Assembly (NCBI RefSeq): GCF_014196515.1
Contig: NZ_JACIDV010000001.1
Coordinates: 186,001 to 250,000, forward strand
DNA: 64,000 bases
Direction: 5' to 3'
From: Rhizobium skierniewicense
GTDB taxonomy: Bacteria > Pseudomonadota > Alphaproteobacteria > Rhizobiales > Rhizobiaceae
Positions 9,047 to 17,338 of the stretch are shown in pieces. The notes beneath the pieces were generated by a model. It was given only the letters and a program-made list of their open reading frames with translations. It was not told the origin of the DNA and did no database searches. A program made the position numbers and the translations under genes. Positions within the stretch are counted from its first letter, which is position 1. Each line of letters opens with the position of its first letter.

Positions 9047-9471
9047 ACGCGTCTGTCGTATTTGGCAGGATAACTCGATAACCACCCGGTTTTTAACGGC
9101 ACGCGTCCGTAGAATTCTCCAGGCGTGGCCGCAATAATCAACGGTGTTGTCTTAAGGTTTGAGCATACGGTTCGAGAGCCAGTGGGTGCGCATGAGTTGC
9201 CTGATGTTATCGGATCACTGGGCTCGTTGGATATTTGCCAGCGTTTGTGAAACATGATGAGGATAGCGTGTGCGTCATCGGCGACGTCGCGGGGTATCAC
9301 GGGCCGATGCTGGCTCTTGGCATTGGTACCAGGTGCCCGAAGAGCGCAATATTTACGCGTGAATCAACACTGTGCGCTTTTTCAACGTCACAGGAGGCGG
9401 TGTCCCATGACGCAAGATATCGTTTAAGATATCGGCTAGCAGACCGGAACCACGCCGAGGGAGCCCGGCCT
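9047..9471. other. 425-bp gap without a supportable gene
   Basis: This lies between the convergent ends of the RpiR gene and the dehalogenase-like gene. Short frames exist on both strands (for example 9235-9504 on plus, 9043-9300 on minus), but none has a credible ribosome site or recognisable domain. No convincing terminator hairpin was found. It may hold a decayed gene remnant. Confidence 0.4.
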
Positions 9472-10377
9472 TCATCCCTGTTTGGACATTGGATGTCGTT
9501 GTAAGAACTGGAATACATGAGAGGCGACGCGCTCAGTCTCGATATCGGGAAAGAAATGTCCACCGGGGACCGCATGAACCTCAAGGTTGGCACAGAACGG
9601 AATCCAGACCGACGGCATGTCGTAGAGCCTGGCCATGGCACCTGATTCTCCGTACAGGACCAATGATGGTGCTGCTACCAGCCGCTCGCGATCTTGGAGG
9701 TCATTGGCAAAGTCGACTTTCACAGCGGCTCTATAGTCGTTGCAGCTTCCAGAAATCGCATCATGGTCATGCCAAGATGCACGATATGCCATCAGCTGAT
9801 CATCTGCGAAATCCGTCGCTATCGCCCCGCCCCAGCCAAACAGACAGGTCTCGTAAAACAGATCCGGATTGGCCTTGATCATTTCCTCCGGAAACGGTGC
9901 TGGTTGCGCAAGGAAAAACCAATGCCAATAGCTTTGCGCAACCTCCTTTCGAAGGTCACTCAGCAACTGAACAGTCGGCACGATGTCTATCAGCGTCACG
10001 CTCGCAACCGCGCCTTCGTGATCCAGACATAGACGGTGGGCAACACGCGCGCCGCGGTCATGACCGACAACATGAAACCTGTTGTAACCGAGGCGGCTCA
10101 TCAGTTCCACCTGGTCCACAGCCATGGCGCGAAAGCTGTAGTTTGACAGGTTCGCGTCGGCCACGGGCTTGGACGACTGTCCGTAGCCGCGAAGATCCGC
10201 GCACACCACCCGGTAGCCGAGCGCAACGAGTGCTGGCGCGATCTTCGCCCAGAGCGCTTTGTTTTGTGGAAACCCGTGTAGGAGTAAAACGGGATCCCCG
10301 GTACCGGCAGCAACGTAGGAAATCTCGACCCCGTTGACTGCAACTCGACCGCTTTCAAAACCTGCAAAGAGTGTCAT
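9472..10377 (-). CDS. Alpha/beta hydrolase, fluoroacetate/haloacetate dehalogenase-like
   Basis: A 301-residue cytoplasmic hydrolase that closely follows fluoroacetate dehalogenase. The nucleophile Asp107 sits in GHDRGAR with carboxylate-binding Arg108 and Arg111. The second acid Asp131 is in LIDIVPT. The halide pocket is complete: His152 and Trp153 in YWHWFFLAQPAPFPE, and Tyr215 in the SGSCNDYRA region. The catalytic His274 is in PGGHFF. The diagnostic stretches FYETCLFGWGGA and ISGSCNDYRA are also present. An epoxide hydrolase is the alternative, but it would need two acid tyrosines in the cap. It is the last gene of the marR-MFS-reductase unit, three bases after the reductase stop. The expected reaction is hydrolysis of a haloacetate to glycolate and halide. 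Confidence 0.85.
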   Translation of the reverse strand: MTLFAGFESGRVAVNGVEISYVAAGTGDPVLLLHGFPQNKALWAKIAPALVALGYRVVCADLRGYGQSSKPVADANLSNYSFRAMAVDQVELMSRLGYNRFHVVGHDRGARVAHRLCLDHEGAVASVTLIDIVPTVQLLSDLRKEVAQSYWHWFFLAQPAPFPEEMIKANPDLFYETCLFGWGGAIATDFADDQLMAYRASWHDHDAISGSCNDYRAAVKVDFANDLQDRERLVAAPSLVLYGESGAMARLYDMPSVWIPFCANLEVHAVPGGHFFPDIETERVASHVFQFLQRHPMSKQG

Positions 10378-10380
10378 TGG

Positions 10381-11391
10381 TCAAGCAACGATCTTATCGG
10401 CAGATACGCTGCTGTCTTGTCCACTGGCTGAAGCTGTCGGGTCAACACCGACCAGCTTGCTTACATCGTCCAGGCGTTTGGCTTGCTCCTGCGAAAGCTT
10501 GATCGAGACCGCGCCGATATTGGCTTGCAACTGCGCCAGCGACCGTGGACCAATCATCGGTATCGCACCATGAATACCGGCCCAGGCAATGGCCACACGG
10601 TCGGGGCTTGTCTCGAGTTCCCCGGCGATTTCGAGCACGGTATCGAGAATGCGTGTGCGCTGTTCGCTGTTCTCGGCCTGGAAGACGCGCCCTCCCATTT
10701 TTTCTGCACGGCCGATTTCGCCGTTTCGATATTTGCCTGTTAGGACACCACCACCTAGCGGAGACCACGTCACAATACCAAGGCCAAGTGCCTTGGCGGC
10801 CGGAAACAGATCAGCTTCGGGCTCGCGATGCACGAGGCTGTGCTCAAACTGCGCTGCGGCAATTGGGACGGCGCGGGTGAGTTCAGCGATGGTCACGGCG
10901 CGCGCAATCCGCCAGGCCGGAAAATTCGACAGACCTGCGTAAAGAATTTTGCCCGCGCGCGCGAGGTCGTCAAGCCCACGAACAATCTCTTCCGAGGGGG
11001 TCAAGCCATCAGGGTGGTGAACCCAAAAAATATCGATCCGCTCGGTTTTTAACCGCTTGAGGCTTCCTTCCAGTGATGCGACCATGGCTTTACGGCTATT
11101 CCCAGTCATGAGACGGTCCGCATTCGGGGTCGCTCCACTGGTGTATTTGGTCGCCAGCACGAAATTTTCACGACGATCGTGCAACAGTTCTCCGATGATC
11201 TCCTCAGATTGCCCGAACTGATAGATGTCAGCGGTATCGATGAAATTGCCACCCGCTTCGGCATAGGCATTGAAGATGGCAGTGCATTCTTCCGCTGTGG
11301 CGCCATGTCCCCAGCCTGTGCCGAAGTTAGCAGTGCCAAGCGCGATTTGTGATACGCGCAAGCCGGTGTTTCCAAATGGGCTATAGTTCAT
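10381..11391 (-). CDS. Aldo/keto reductase
   Basis: A 336-residue NADPH-dependent aldo/keto reductase with a TIM-barrel fold. The catalytic tetrad is visible: Asp in NFIDTADIYQFG, Tyr in the same segment, Lys in FVLATKYTSG and His in IFWVHHPDG. The C-terminal cofactor region reads GAIPMIGPRSLAQLQANIGA. The start has AAGGAAA upstream. It lies 24 bp after the MFS gene and 3 bp before the dehalogenase-like gene, so it probably handles an aldehyde or ketone in the same pathway. The substrate cannot be assigned. Confidence 0.9.
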   Translation of the reverse strand: MNYSPFGNTGLRVSQIALGTANFGTGWGHGATAEECTAIFNAYAEAGGNFIDTADIYQFGQSEEIIGELLHDRRENFVLATKYTSGATPNADRLMTGNSRKAMVASLEGSLKRLKTERIDIFWVHHPDGLTPSEEIVRGLDDLARAGKILYAGLSNFPAWRIARAVTIAELTRAVPIAAAQFEHSLVHREPEADLFPAAKALGLGIVTWSPLGGGVLTGKYRNGEIGRAEKMGGRVFQAENSEQRTRILDTVLEIAGELETSPDRVAIAWAGIHGAIPMIGPRSLAQLQANIGAVSIKLSQEQAKRLDDVSKLVGVDPTASASGQDSSVSADKIVA

Positions 11392-11415
11392 GATATTTCC
11401 TTTTCTAGCGGCCGG

Positions 11416-12729
11416 TCAGGCCATTTTCGGTTTTTGGATGAGATTTGTTTTTTGAATGGCGAACACTGCGATGGCAGCGATCAGGCAAATCAAACCCGCA
11501 ATATAGAAAGCGGGAAGATAGGTGGCGTAAAGACTGCGGGTTAGCCCCGCACCCCAGGCGGCAAGAGCTGCGCCGATCTGGTGGCCGAAGAAGATCCAGC
11601 CGAAAACGATGGTAGCGTCAGGCCCGAATTTCTCCGCTGCCAGTTTGACAGTAGGTGGAACGGTGGCCAGCCAATCAAGGCCATAAAAGACCGTGAAGAT
11701 GGTGAGCTCATAGAACCCGAAATCGGTGTAAGGCAGATAGAGAAGCGAGAGGCCGCGCAGGGCGTAGTACCAGAACAGCAGCCAGCGGCTGTCGAATCGG
11801 TCTGATAGCCATCCAGAGCCAATGGTGCCGATGAAATTGAAAGCCCCGATGGCTGCAAGCATGCCGGCGGCCATGACAGGTGCAATACCGAAATCACCGC
11901 AGATGGCGACCAGATGGGTCTGCACAAGGCCGGTTGTTGTCGCCCCGCAGATGAAGAAGGTACCGAACAAGATCCAGAATGTGCCGGACTTGGCAGCGAC
12001 ACGAAGGACGCGAAGGGGTGCGACAAGCGTTTTTGCGAGCGATGGTGCCAGTGTTTCCGGCGCGGGCGCTTCCGTCGCCCCGTAGGGCAGGAGGCCGATA
12101 TCGGCAGGCCTGTCGCGCATCAGCAAGAGAACGACGACGGCGCTGAGCCCGAGCAATGCCAGCAGCAGACTGAGCGCGATACGCCAGCCCCATGCTTCGG
12201 AGAGTGTGGCAAAGGCCGGGAGAAATATGACCTGTCCCGTGGCCACGCTGGCGCTGAGCAGGCCGATGACCAGACCGCGCTTGGCAACAAACCAGCGGGT
12301 GGCGACAGTCGCGCCCAGGACCATTGCGGTGAAGCCTGTTCCCAGCCCCACAACGACGCCCCAAAGAAGGAACAGCTCGGTCAGGGTTGTCATCGTGAAG
12401 GAACCGACAACGCCAGCGGCAATCAATGCAAGCGCGAAAATGGAAACGCGCTTCACCCCGAAACGGGTAATAAAAGCCGCGGCGAAGGGACCGACAGCAC
12501 CGAAAAGAAGAAAGCGAATGGCAAATGCCGCAGAAATATCGGCGACGTCCCAGCCGAATTCCTTCTGTAACGGGCCGATCAGGACACCCGGTGCGCCAAC
12601 GGCACTGGCGCCAACCATCATGGTGAGAAAGGTCACCGCAACGATCACCCAGCCATAATGAATGCCGCGCTTTGACAAGGCGTGTGCTATTGGCGGTGTA
12701 TCGGAAGCAGCGGGAGTTGGGCCTGTCAT
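11416..12729 (-). CDS. MFS transporter, oxalate/formate antiporter-like
   Basis: A 437-residue major facilitator with 12 predicted membrane helices. It begins with a short soluble tail, then HYGWVIVAVTFLTMMVGASA. The A-loop region reads FITRFGVKRVSIFALALIAAG. The overall pattern resembles the oxalate/formate and monocarboxylate-type carriers, and import of a small organic acid would suit the dehalogenase two genes downstream. AAGGAAG lies just before the ATG. Directly upstream, at 12745-12755, is one copy of an 11-bp motif also found before marR. Confidence 0.87.
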   Translation of the reverse strand: MTGPTPAASDTPPIAHALSKRGIHYGWVIVAVTFLTMMVGASAVGAPGVLIGPLQKEFGWDVADISAAFAIRFLLFGAVGPFAAAFITRFGVKRVSIFALALIAAGVVGSFTMTTLTELFLLWGVVVGLGTGFTAMVLGATVATRWFVAKRGLVIGLLSASVATGQVIFLPAFATLSEAWGWRIALSLLLALLGLSAVVVLLLMRDRPADIGLLPYGATEAPAPETLAPSLAKTLVAPLRVLRVAAKSGTFWILFGTFFICGATTTGLVQTHLVAICGDFGIAPVMAAGMLAAIGAFNFIGTIGSGWLSDRFDSRWLLFWYYALRGLSLLYLPYTDFGFYELTIFTVFYGLDWLATVPPTVKLAAEKFGPDATIVFGWIFFGHQIGAALAAWGAGLTRSLYATYLPAFYIAGLICLIAAIAVFAIQKTNLIQKPKMA

Positions 12730-12744
12730 GAAGCTTCCTTATGC

Positions 12745-12755
12745 GGGTATATGCA
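12745..12755. promoter_or_regulatory. Candidate MarR operator, copy 1
   Basis: GGGTATATGCA lies in the 43-bp gap between marR and the MFS gene, 16-26 bases before the MFS start. The reverse complement, TGCATATACCC, occurs at 13178-13188 before marR. The shared 11 bp and their placement suggest an autoregulated operator pair. Confidence 0.5.
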
Positions 12756-12772
12756 TCATTTTGCTTAAATAA

Positions 12773-13171
12773 TCAGATCGAACGAAGAATATCCTGAAGC
12801 GCAGTCATCTTGATCGCGCCAAGCCGTTTTTCCATCGCAGCCTGGCAATCGTCCCAGACAGGCCCGGCAGTCTCCAGCATGTCCGTCCCCGCTCTAGTTA
12901 GCATGATGAGCGCTTCGCGCTGATCGACGCCGCTGCGGCGGGTTTCAACAAGCCCCATGCGCTCAATGACTTTTACGTTTCTGCCGATCGTGGAGCGGTC
13001 GAGATATGCCTCTCGAGCAAGTTCACTAAGGCTGATCGGCTGCAAGCGTTCGATGCGCCGCAACATGGAAAATTGCGCGACATTGATGCCGACCGGCAAG
13101 AGCGCCTCGTCATAGAATGAGGAAACCTTCCTGGTCGCCTCGCGCAGCATCGTTGAATAACAGTGGGCCAT
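12773..13171 (-). CDS. MarR-family transcriptional regulator
   Basis: A 132-residue regulator with the MarR winged helix: INVAQFSMLRRIERLQPISL, then ELAREAYLDRSTIGRNVKVI, then the wing GVDQREALIMLTRAG. MarR proteins bind small phenolic or organic ligands and usually repress their own promoter. It is the first gene of the unit with the MFS carrier, reductase and dehalogenase-like hydrolase. The ATG has no clear ribosome site; the 11-bp motif occupies positions 7-17 upstream, so the mRNA may be nearly leaderless or the start may lie slightly downstream. Confidence 0.9.
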   Translation of the reverse strand: MAHCYSTMLREATRKVSSFYDEALLPVGINVAQFSMLRRIERLQPISLSELAREAYLDRSTIGRNVKVIERMGLVETRRSGVDQREALIMLTRAGTDMLETAGPVWDDCQAAMEKRLGAIKMTALQDILRSI

Positions 13172-13177
13172 TATGCG

Positions 13178-13188
13178 TGCATATACCC
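13178..13188. promoter_or_regulatory. Candidate MarR operator, copy 2
   Basis: TGCATATACCC lies 7-17 bases upstream of the marR start codon and is the exact reverse complement of the copy at 12745-12755. Flanking TTTAAG and CGCATAA sequences are also shared between the two sites. Confidence 0.5.
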
Positions 13189-13339
13189 TTAAATTGTCCC
13201 CGTCAACGCCTCTTGGACAGGTGCCTTTAAGCCCGTCCAGGGCCGAGCTATCTGGCGGCGCTGTATGTTTCTTTCGTGAGCGGCATCGCTCGCATCGCGA
13301 CCGGTTGAGGTAGACAAGCCGGTCGCTGGTTCGAGGTGG

Positions 13340-13969
13340 TTACATCGGGGGCACGACGCCATTGGTGCCGACCACGACGCGGCCGCTTGACATCGATCCG
13401 TCAGCAGCCTTTTCCGATGGTACGAAGACGGTCGCGCCCGCCTTTATGTCGGCGACGACGGCAGGTGCGAATGTGACGATGGGTGTGCCTTGCGGAATGG
13501 TGATCTTTTTCTCTTTCCCCTGATAGGTTAATGTAACGGTGTGGCCATCAATCGATTTGACCGAATCTGCGACCGTCGCGTTGGTCATGGAGCTATTTGG
13601 CTTCAGATCCCAGGCATAGCTTCCTTCCCCCGTACCCTTCATGGATGCTGGAAAAATCAGGACTTCCAACGCGCCGTCGCCACCGTCTGCCTTAGGCAAC
13701 GATGCTATGCCCACAAAATCGCCAGGCTTGATATCATCAATAGACGCCTTGGCGACGCTCGAAATCTTGAAATCATCCTTGAGCGTGATTGTGGCATCGC
13801 TGCCCTCTCGGGTCTTGACGGACAGGGTTTTGCCCTCGAGGCTTTCAACGGTGCCTCGGACACGGACCTGATCGGCAGCATAAGTGGCAGAGCCCACGGA
13901 CATGGCGAGCAACATGCCTGCGATGACCGATGTGCGGGTTCCGACGACGACTTTGGAAACGGACAGCAT
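13340..13969 (-). CDS. Exported protein with DUF5666-like repeats, function unknown
   Basis: A 209-residue protein with a signal peptide ending near SATYAA (around residue 31). The mature part contains two copies of a small beta-rich module: RVRGTVESLEGKTLSVKTRE, then SVKSIDGHTVTLTYQGKEKK. Each is followed by a segment of the form I..G..V.I or I.AGATVFV. This resembles DUF5666-type OB-like modules. AGGAAG precedes the ATG. It is a single gene; a GCGACCGG dyad at 13297-13326 just downstream could act as terminator but lacks a U-run. Periplasmic location is inferred, function unknown. Confidence 0.8.
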   Translation of the reverse strand: MLSVSKVVVGTRTSVIAGMLLAMSVGSATYAADQVRVRGTVESLEGKTLSVKTREGSDATITLKDDFKISSVAKASIDDIKPGDFVGIASLPKADGGDGALEVLIFPASMKGTGEGSYAWDLKPNSSMTNATVADSVKSIDGHTVTLTYQGKEKKITIPQGTPIVTFAPAVVADIKAGATVFVPSEKAADGSMSSGRVVVGTNGVVPPM

Positions 13970-14186
13970 ATCTTCTTCCTTTCAGAGCCCTATCGATTCA
14001 AACCACCGGCAGATGCGGGTTGGAAATCTGCCGGTGTCATGTCCTCATAAGGGAAACCATCCCTGTGTCTGGTCGTAAAGATCACCAGCCCGCGGTTGTT
14101 CCGCATGCAGTTTGGAAAAGCGATCTCAACTCCCTGCCTCCAAGCCGAGCGCCGGACCGCTTCTCGGTGATGATCTTTAGTCGGCG

Positions 14187-15344
14187 CTAGCGGACTGAAC
14201 TTCTCGTTTCGACAATGGAGGCAAGAAGGGCTGCGCCGACTGGAATAATATCATCATCAAAAATGTAGGAGGGATTATGGAGCGGAGCGGTGTTTTCCTG
14301 GCCAATGAAAAAATAAGCGCCCGGTACGATCTTCAGCATATCCGCGAAGTCTTCGCTTGCCATGAAAGGTGGGCAATTCGCCTCAACCTGTTTTTGCCCA
14401 AGAAGCGAACTCGCTATGTCAACCACCGACTGCGTTTGAACAGGATGATTGTAAAGTACGGAAAAGACATCGCGAATATCGACGTCGATCTCCACGCCGT
14501 AGAGCTCCTCGCAGCCTTTCGAAACCTGACGCATCTTTTTGCGCACTAGCACGCGCGTCGCCTCATCCAGAGCGCGGATTGTTCCACCCAACTCCACCAG
14601 GTCTGGAATGACGTTATAGGCTGATCCCGCAGATATCTTCGTCACCGAAATGACGGCCGACGATATCGGAGAGATGTTTCGCGAGACAATTGTCTGGAAG
14701 GACTGAATCAGTGTGTTCATGACAATGACGGGGTCAACAGTCGTATCCGGGAGCGCTGCGTGACCTCCTTTGCCCCGGATGCGAATATCGAAGAAGTCTG
14801 CTCCAGCCATCGCGGCGCCGTTGGAGATTGCAACCGTTCCCTTGGGATGATGGGGTGCGTTGTGAAGCGCGTAGATTTCATCACATGGAAACCGCTCGAA
14901 AAGCCCGTCGGAGATCATCGCCCGCGAACCGCCTAGCCCCTCTTCGGCAGGCTGGAAAACAAACATCGCGGTCCCGGCGAAGTTTTTCGTTTCAGCAAGG
15001 TAACGGGCAGCACCGAGAAGCATTGTCATGTGTCCGTCGTGCCCGCAGCCATGGAACCGGTTCTCAATTCGAGATCGGTATGGCAGATTGGTCAACTCCT
15101 GCATCGGCAAAGCATCCATATCTGACCGCAGGGCAATCGTCGGGCCATCACCATTCCTTAGCAAGCCAACAAGGCCCGTCTTACCGATGCCGCGATGCAC
15201 TTCGATGCCAATGGCCTGCAAATGCGTTGCCACAACGTCCGACGTTCGCTTCTCTTCAAATCCGATTTCCGGGTTCGCGTGAAGATCATGGCGAATGGAG
15301 ACGAGATCGGGAAGAAATCCTGTGATGTGGTTTACGATTGACAT
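14187..15344 (-). CDS. M20D-family amidohydrolase (aminoacylase/hippuricase type)
   Basis: A 385-residue metal-dependent amidohydrolase. The M20D landmarks are complete: LRSDMDALPMQEL, the metal-binding FHGCGHDGHMTMLLGAA in which Cys and His are ligands, the catalytic Glu in PAEEGLGGS, YALHNAPHHPKG with the bridging His, and the C-terminal FMASEDFADML. Relatives cleave N-acyl amino acids, hippurate, or amino-acid conjugates such as indole-acetyl amino acids. There is no signal peptide, so it acts in the cytoplasm. It is the last gene of the long operon, 12 bp after the ATPase gene. Confidence 0.9.
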   Translation of the reverse strand: MSIVNHITGFLPDLVSIRHDLHANPEIGFEEKRTSDVVATHLQAIGIEVHRGIGKTGLVGLLRNGDGPTIALRSDMDALPMQELTNLPYRSRIENRFHGCGHDGHMTMLLGAARYLAETKNFAGTAMFVFQPAEEGLGGSRAMISDGLFERFPCDEIYALHNAPHHPKGTVAISNGAAMAGADFFDIRIRGKGGHAALPDTTVDPVIVMNTLIQSFQTIVSRNISPISSAVISVTKISAGSAYNVIPDLVELGGTIRALDEATRVLVRKKMRQVSKGCEELYGVEIDVDIRDVFSVLYNHPVQTQSVVDIASSLLGQKQVEANCPPFMASEDFADMLKIVPGAYFFIGQENTAPLHNPSYIFDDDIIPVGAALLASIVETRSSVR

Positions 15345-15356
15345 GGGGCAGGGATC

Positions 15357-16340
15357 CTAAGCTTGTTCGCGCCGCAGATGACAGGCGACATCGGTGCCAT
15401 TGCTCGTAGGCTCGAGTTGAGGCCGATCTGTCCAGCAACGCTCGATCTTGATGGGGCAGCGTGTAACGAAGGGGCACCCTGACGGTGCTGCAAGCGGACT
15501 TGGAATTTCGCCCGACAAAACGATCTTCTTACGTGCTCTTTGCGCCACGGGGTCAGCCAGCGGAATGGCCGATAGCAGCGCCTCGGTATAGGGATGGCGC
15601 GGTGAACCGTATACGTCATCTGTCCTTCCCCGCTCGACGATGGTGCCAAGATACATGACCACGACATCGTCGGCGATGTGACGAACTACGGACAGATCAT
15701 GTGAAATGAACAGGTAGCTCAAGTTGAGCTCCCGTTGAAGCTTCATCAGAATATTCAGGACCTGTGAACGGATCGACACATCCAGAGCCGAAACGGGCTC
15801 GTCACACACGATCAGTTTGGGCGACAGAGCGAGTGCACGCGCAATCACCACGCGTTGCCTTTGACCCCCCGATATTTCGTTGGGGAAACGGCTGGCCTGC
15901 GTGGCTGAGAGACCGACCATCTCCATAAGCTCAGCCACTCGTTTCGCGCGATCAGCGCGTGACCAGCGACGGATCCTCAACGGTTCACCAATGCTGTCTG
16001 CGATCGTCATTTTCGGGTTAAGGGCCGCACTCGGATCCTGGAAAATAATCTGCATCTCGTTTGAGATAAGGTCATGTCGCGCCTTGGGCTGCATGGAAGC
16101 CAAAGGCTTGCCATCAAAATGGATTTCGCCGCTGGTGACGGATGCAAGGCCCAGAATTCCGTACCCGGTCGTGGACTTGCCGCAGCCGCTCTCGCCAACA
16201 AGAGCAAGCGTCTTGCCGCGTTCGATGTCCATCGAGACGCCATCCACGGCCTTGAGGACAGCGCGTCCGCCGGATGCTGCCGGTTGGCTGACATTGAAAT
16301 GTATCTTCAGGTCTTTCACGGAGAGAAGGGGTGAGGTCAT
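15357..16340 (-). CDS. ABC transporter ATPase, OppF/DppF type
   Basis: A 327-residue ATPase with Walker A GESGCGKST, Q-loop IIFQDPSAALNPK, signature ISGGQRQRV, Walker B LIVCDEPVSALD and FISHDLS. The oligo_HPY tail holds GCPFVTRCPIKIERC. It overlaps the preceding ATPase gene by ATGA. Together they energise the two permeases encoded upstream in the same operon, even though the ATPase genes are separated from them by the ggt, deacetylase and SDR genes. Confidence 0.93.
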   Translation of the reverse strand: MTSPLLSVKDLKIHFNVSQPAASGGRAVLKAVDGVSMDIERGKTLALVGESGCGKSTTGYGILGLASVTSGEIHFDGKPLASMQPKARHDLISNEMQIIFQDPSAALNPKMTIADSIGEPLRIRRWSRADRAKRVAELMEMVGLSATQASRFPNEISGGQRQRVVIARALALSPKLIVCDEPVSALDVSIRSQVLNILMKLQRELNLSYLFISHDLSVVRHIADDVVVMYLGTIVERGRTDDVYGSPRHPYTEALLSAIPLADPVAQRARKKIVLSGEIPSPLAAPSGCPFVTRCPIKIERCWTDRPQLEPTSNGTDVACHLRREQA

Positions 16341-17338
16341 GCCAGTTCAACCGTTCTTTCGGCGTGCCAACATTCACGCAGGTGAGTAAACTCGCCGATA
16401 GAACTGCCATTCGGCGCGGGCTCGGTGGCGGGCTGTGTTTCGCAAATCGCGTCGCTCAATGGGCACCGATTGCGAAAACGACAGCCGATAGGCCAGTTGC
16501 CCACATCGGGAACGGTGCCTTTTATGGTGTTGAGTTCTGTCTTGCGTTCACCCGAAAGCTTGGGGATCGTCGTCAACAGCAGTTTTGTGTAGGGATGCGC
16601 TGGCGCTGTAAAAACGTCATCGACCAACCCGGTCTCCACGATCCTTCCCGCATACATGACAGCGACCCGATCGGCCATTTCGGCGACGACGCCCATGTCG
16701 TGTGTAATCAACAGGATGGACATGCCGGTCTCCTGTCGGAGGTTTTTCATGAGGTCGAGGATCGACGCCTGGATGGTCACATCAAGCGCCGTCGTCGGCT
16801 CGTCGGCAATGAGAAGTTTTGGCTTTGAGATCAGCGCCGCCGCAATCGAGACGCGCTGACACATACCACCTGACAGTTCGAATGCGTACTGGCTGTAGCG
16901 TCGCTCAGGGTCTGAGATGCCAACGCGTCGCATGATCTCGATGGCGGTCGTTTTGGCCTCGGCCTTGCCCGTTCCCCGGTTGAGAATGAGAGCCTCGGCA
17001 ATCTGGTCACCGACATGCATCAGTGGATTGAGCGCGGCAATCGGCTCCTGAAAGATGACGGACATATTGGCGCTGCGAAAGGCTCGCCGCTCGCTTGGAC
17101 TTAAGTTGCCCACATCCTTGTCGGCAATCCGCAAATTTCCCTGCATCTTGGCCGCGTCTGGTAAAAGCCCCAGAATGGATAGCGCCGTCATGCTCTTGCC
17201 ACAGCCGCTTTCGCCAACGATGGCCAGTATCTCGCCCTGCTGTATTGAAAGGTCGATCCCATCGACAATCGCCGCACCATCGATGCTAACGCGCAAACCT
17301 TCCACATTCAACAGCGGCGCCGATTGTCCAACCATCAT
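16337..17338 (-). CDS. ABC transporter ATPase, OppD/DppD type
   Basis: A 333-residue ATPase with Walker A GESGCGKSM, signature LSGGMCQRV, Walker B LLIADEPTTALD and LITHDMG. The tail GCRFRNRCPLSDAIC is the usual oligo_HPY cysteine region. Two consecutive Met codons (17338 and 17335) overlap the ggt stop, so either can start. It pairs with the OppF-type ATPase that follows. Confidence 0.93.
   Translation of the reverse strand: MMVGQSAPLLNVEGLRVSIDGAAIVDGIDLSIQQGEILAIVGESGCGKSMTALSILGLLPDAAKMQGNLRIADKDVGNLSPSERRAFRSANMSVIFQEPIAALNPLMHVGDQIAEALILNRGTGKAEAKTTAIEIMRRVGISDPERRYSQYAFELSGGMCQRVSIAAALISKPKLLIADEPTTALDVTIQASILDLMKNLRQETGMSILLITHDMGVVAEMADRVAVMYAGRIVETGLVDDVFTAPAHPYTKLLLTTIPKLSGERKTELNTIKGTVPDVGNWPIGCRFRNRCPLSDAICETQPATEPAPNGSSIGEFTHLRECWHAERTVELA

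Noticed and set aside
9235-9504. Plus-strand frame of 89 codons starting near the RpiR gene end
   Set aside because: No ATG at its start, no ribosome site, overlaps the dehalogenase-like gene, no domain.
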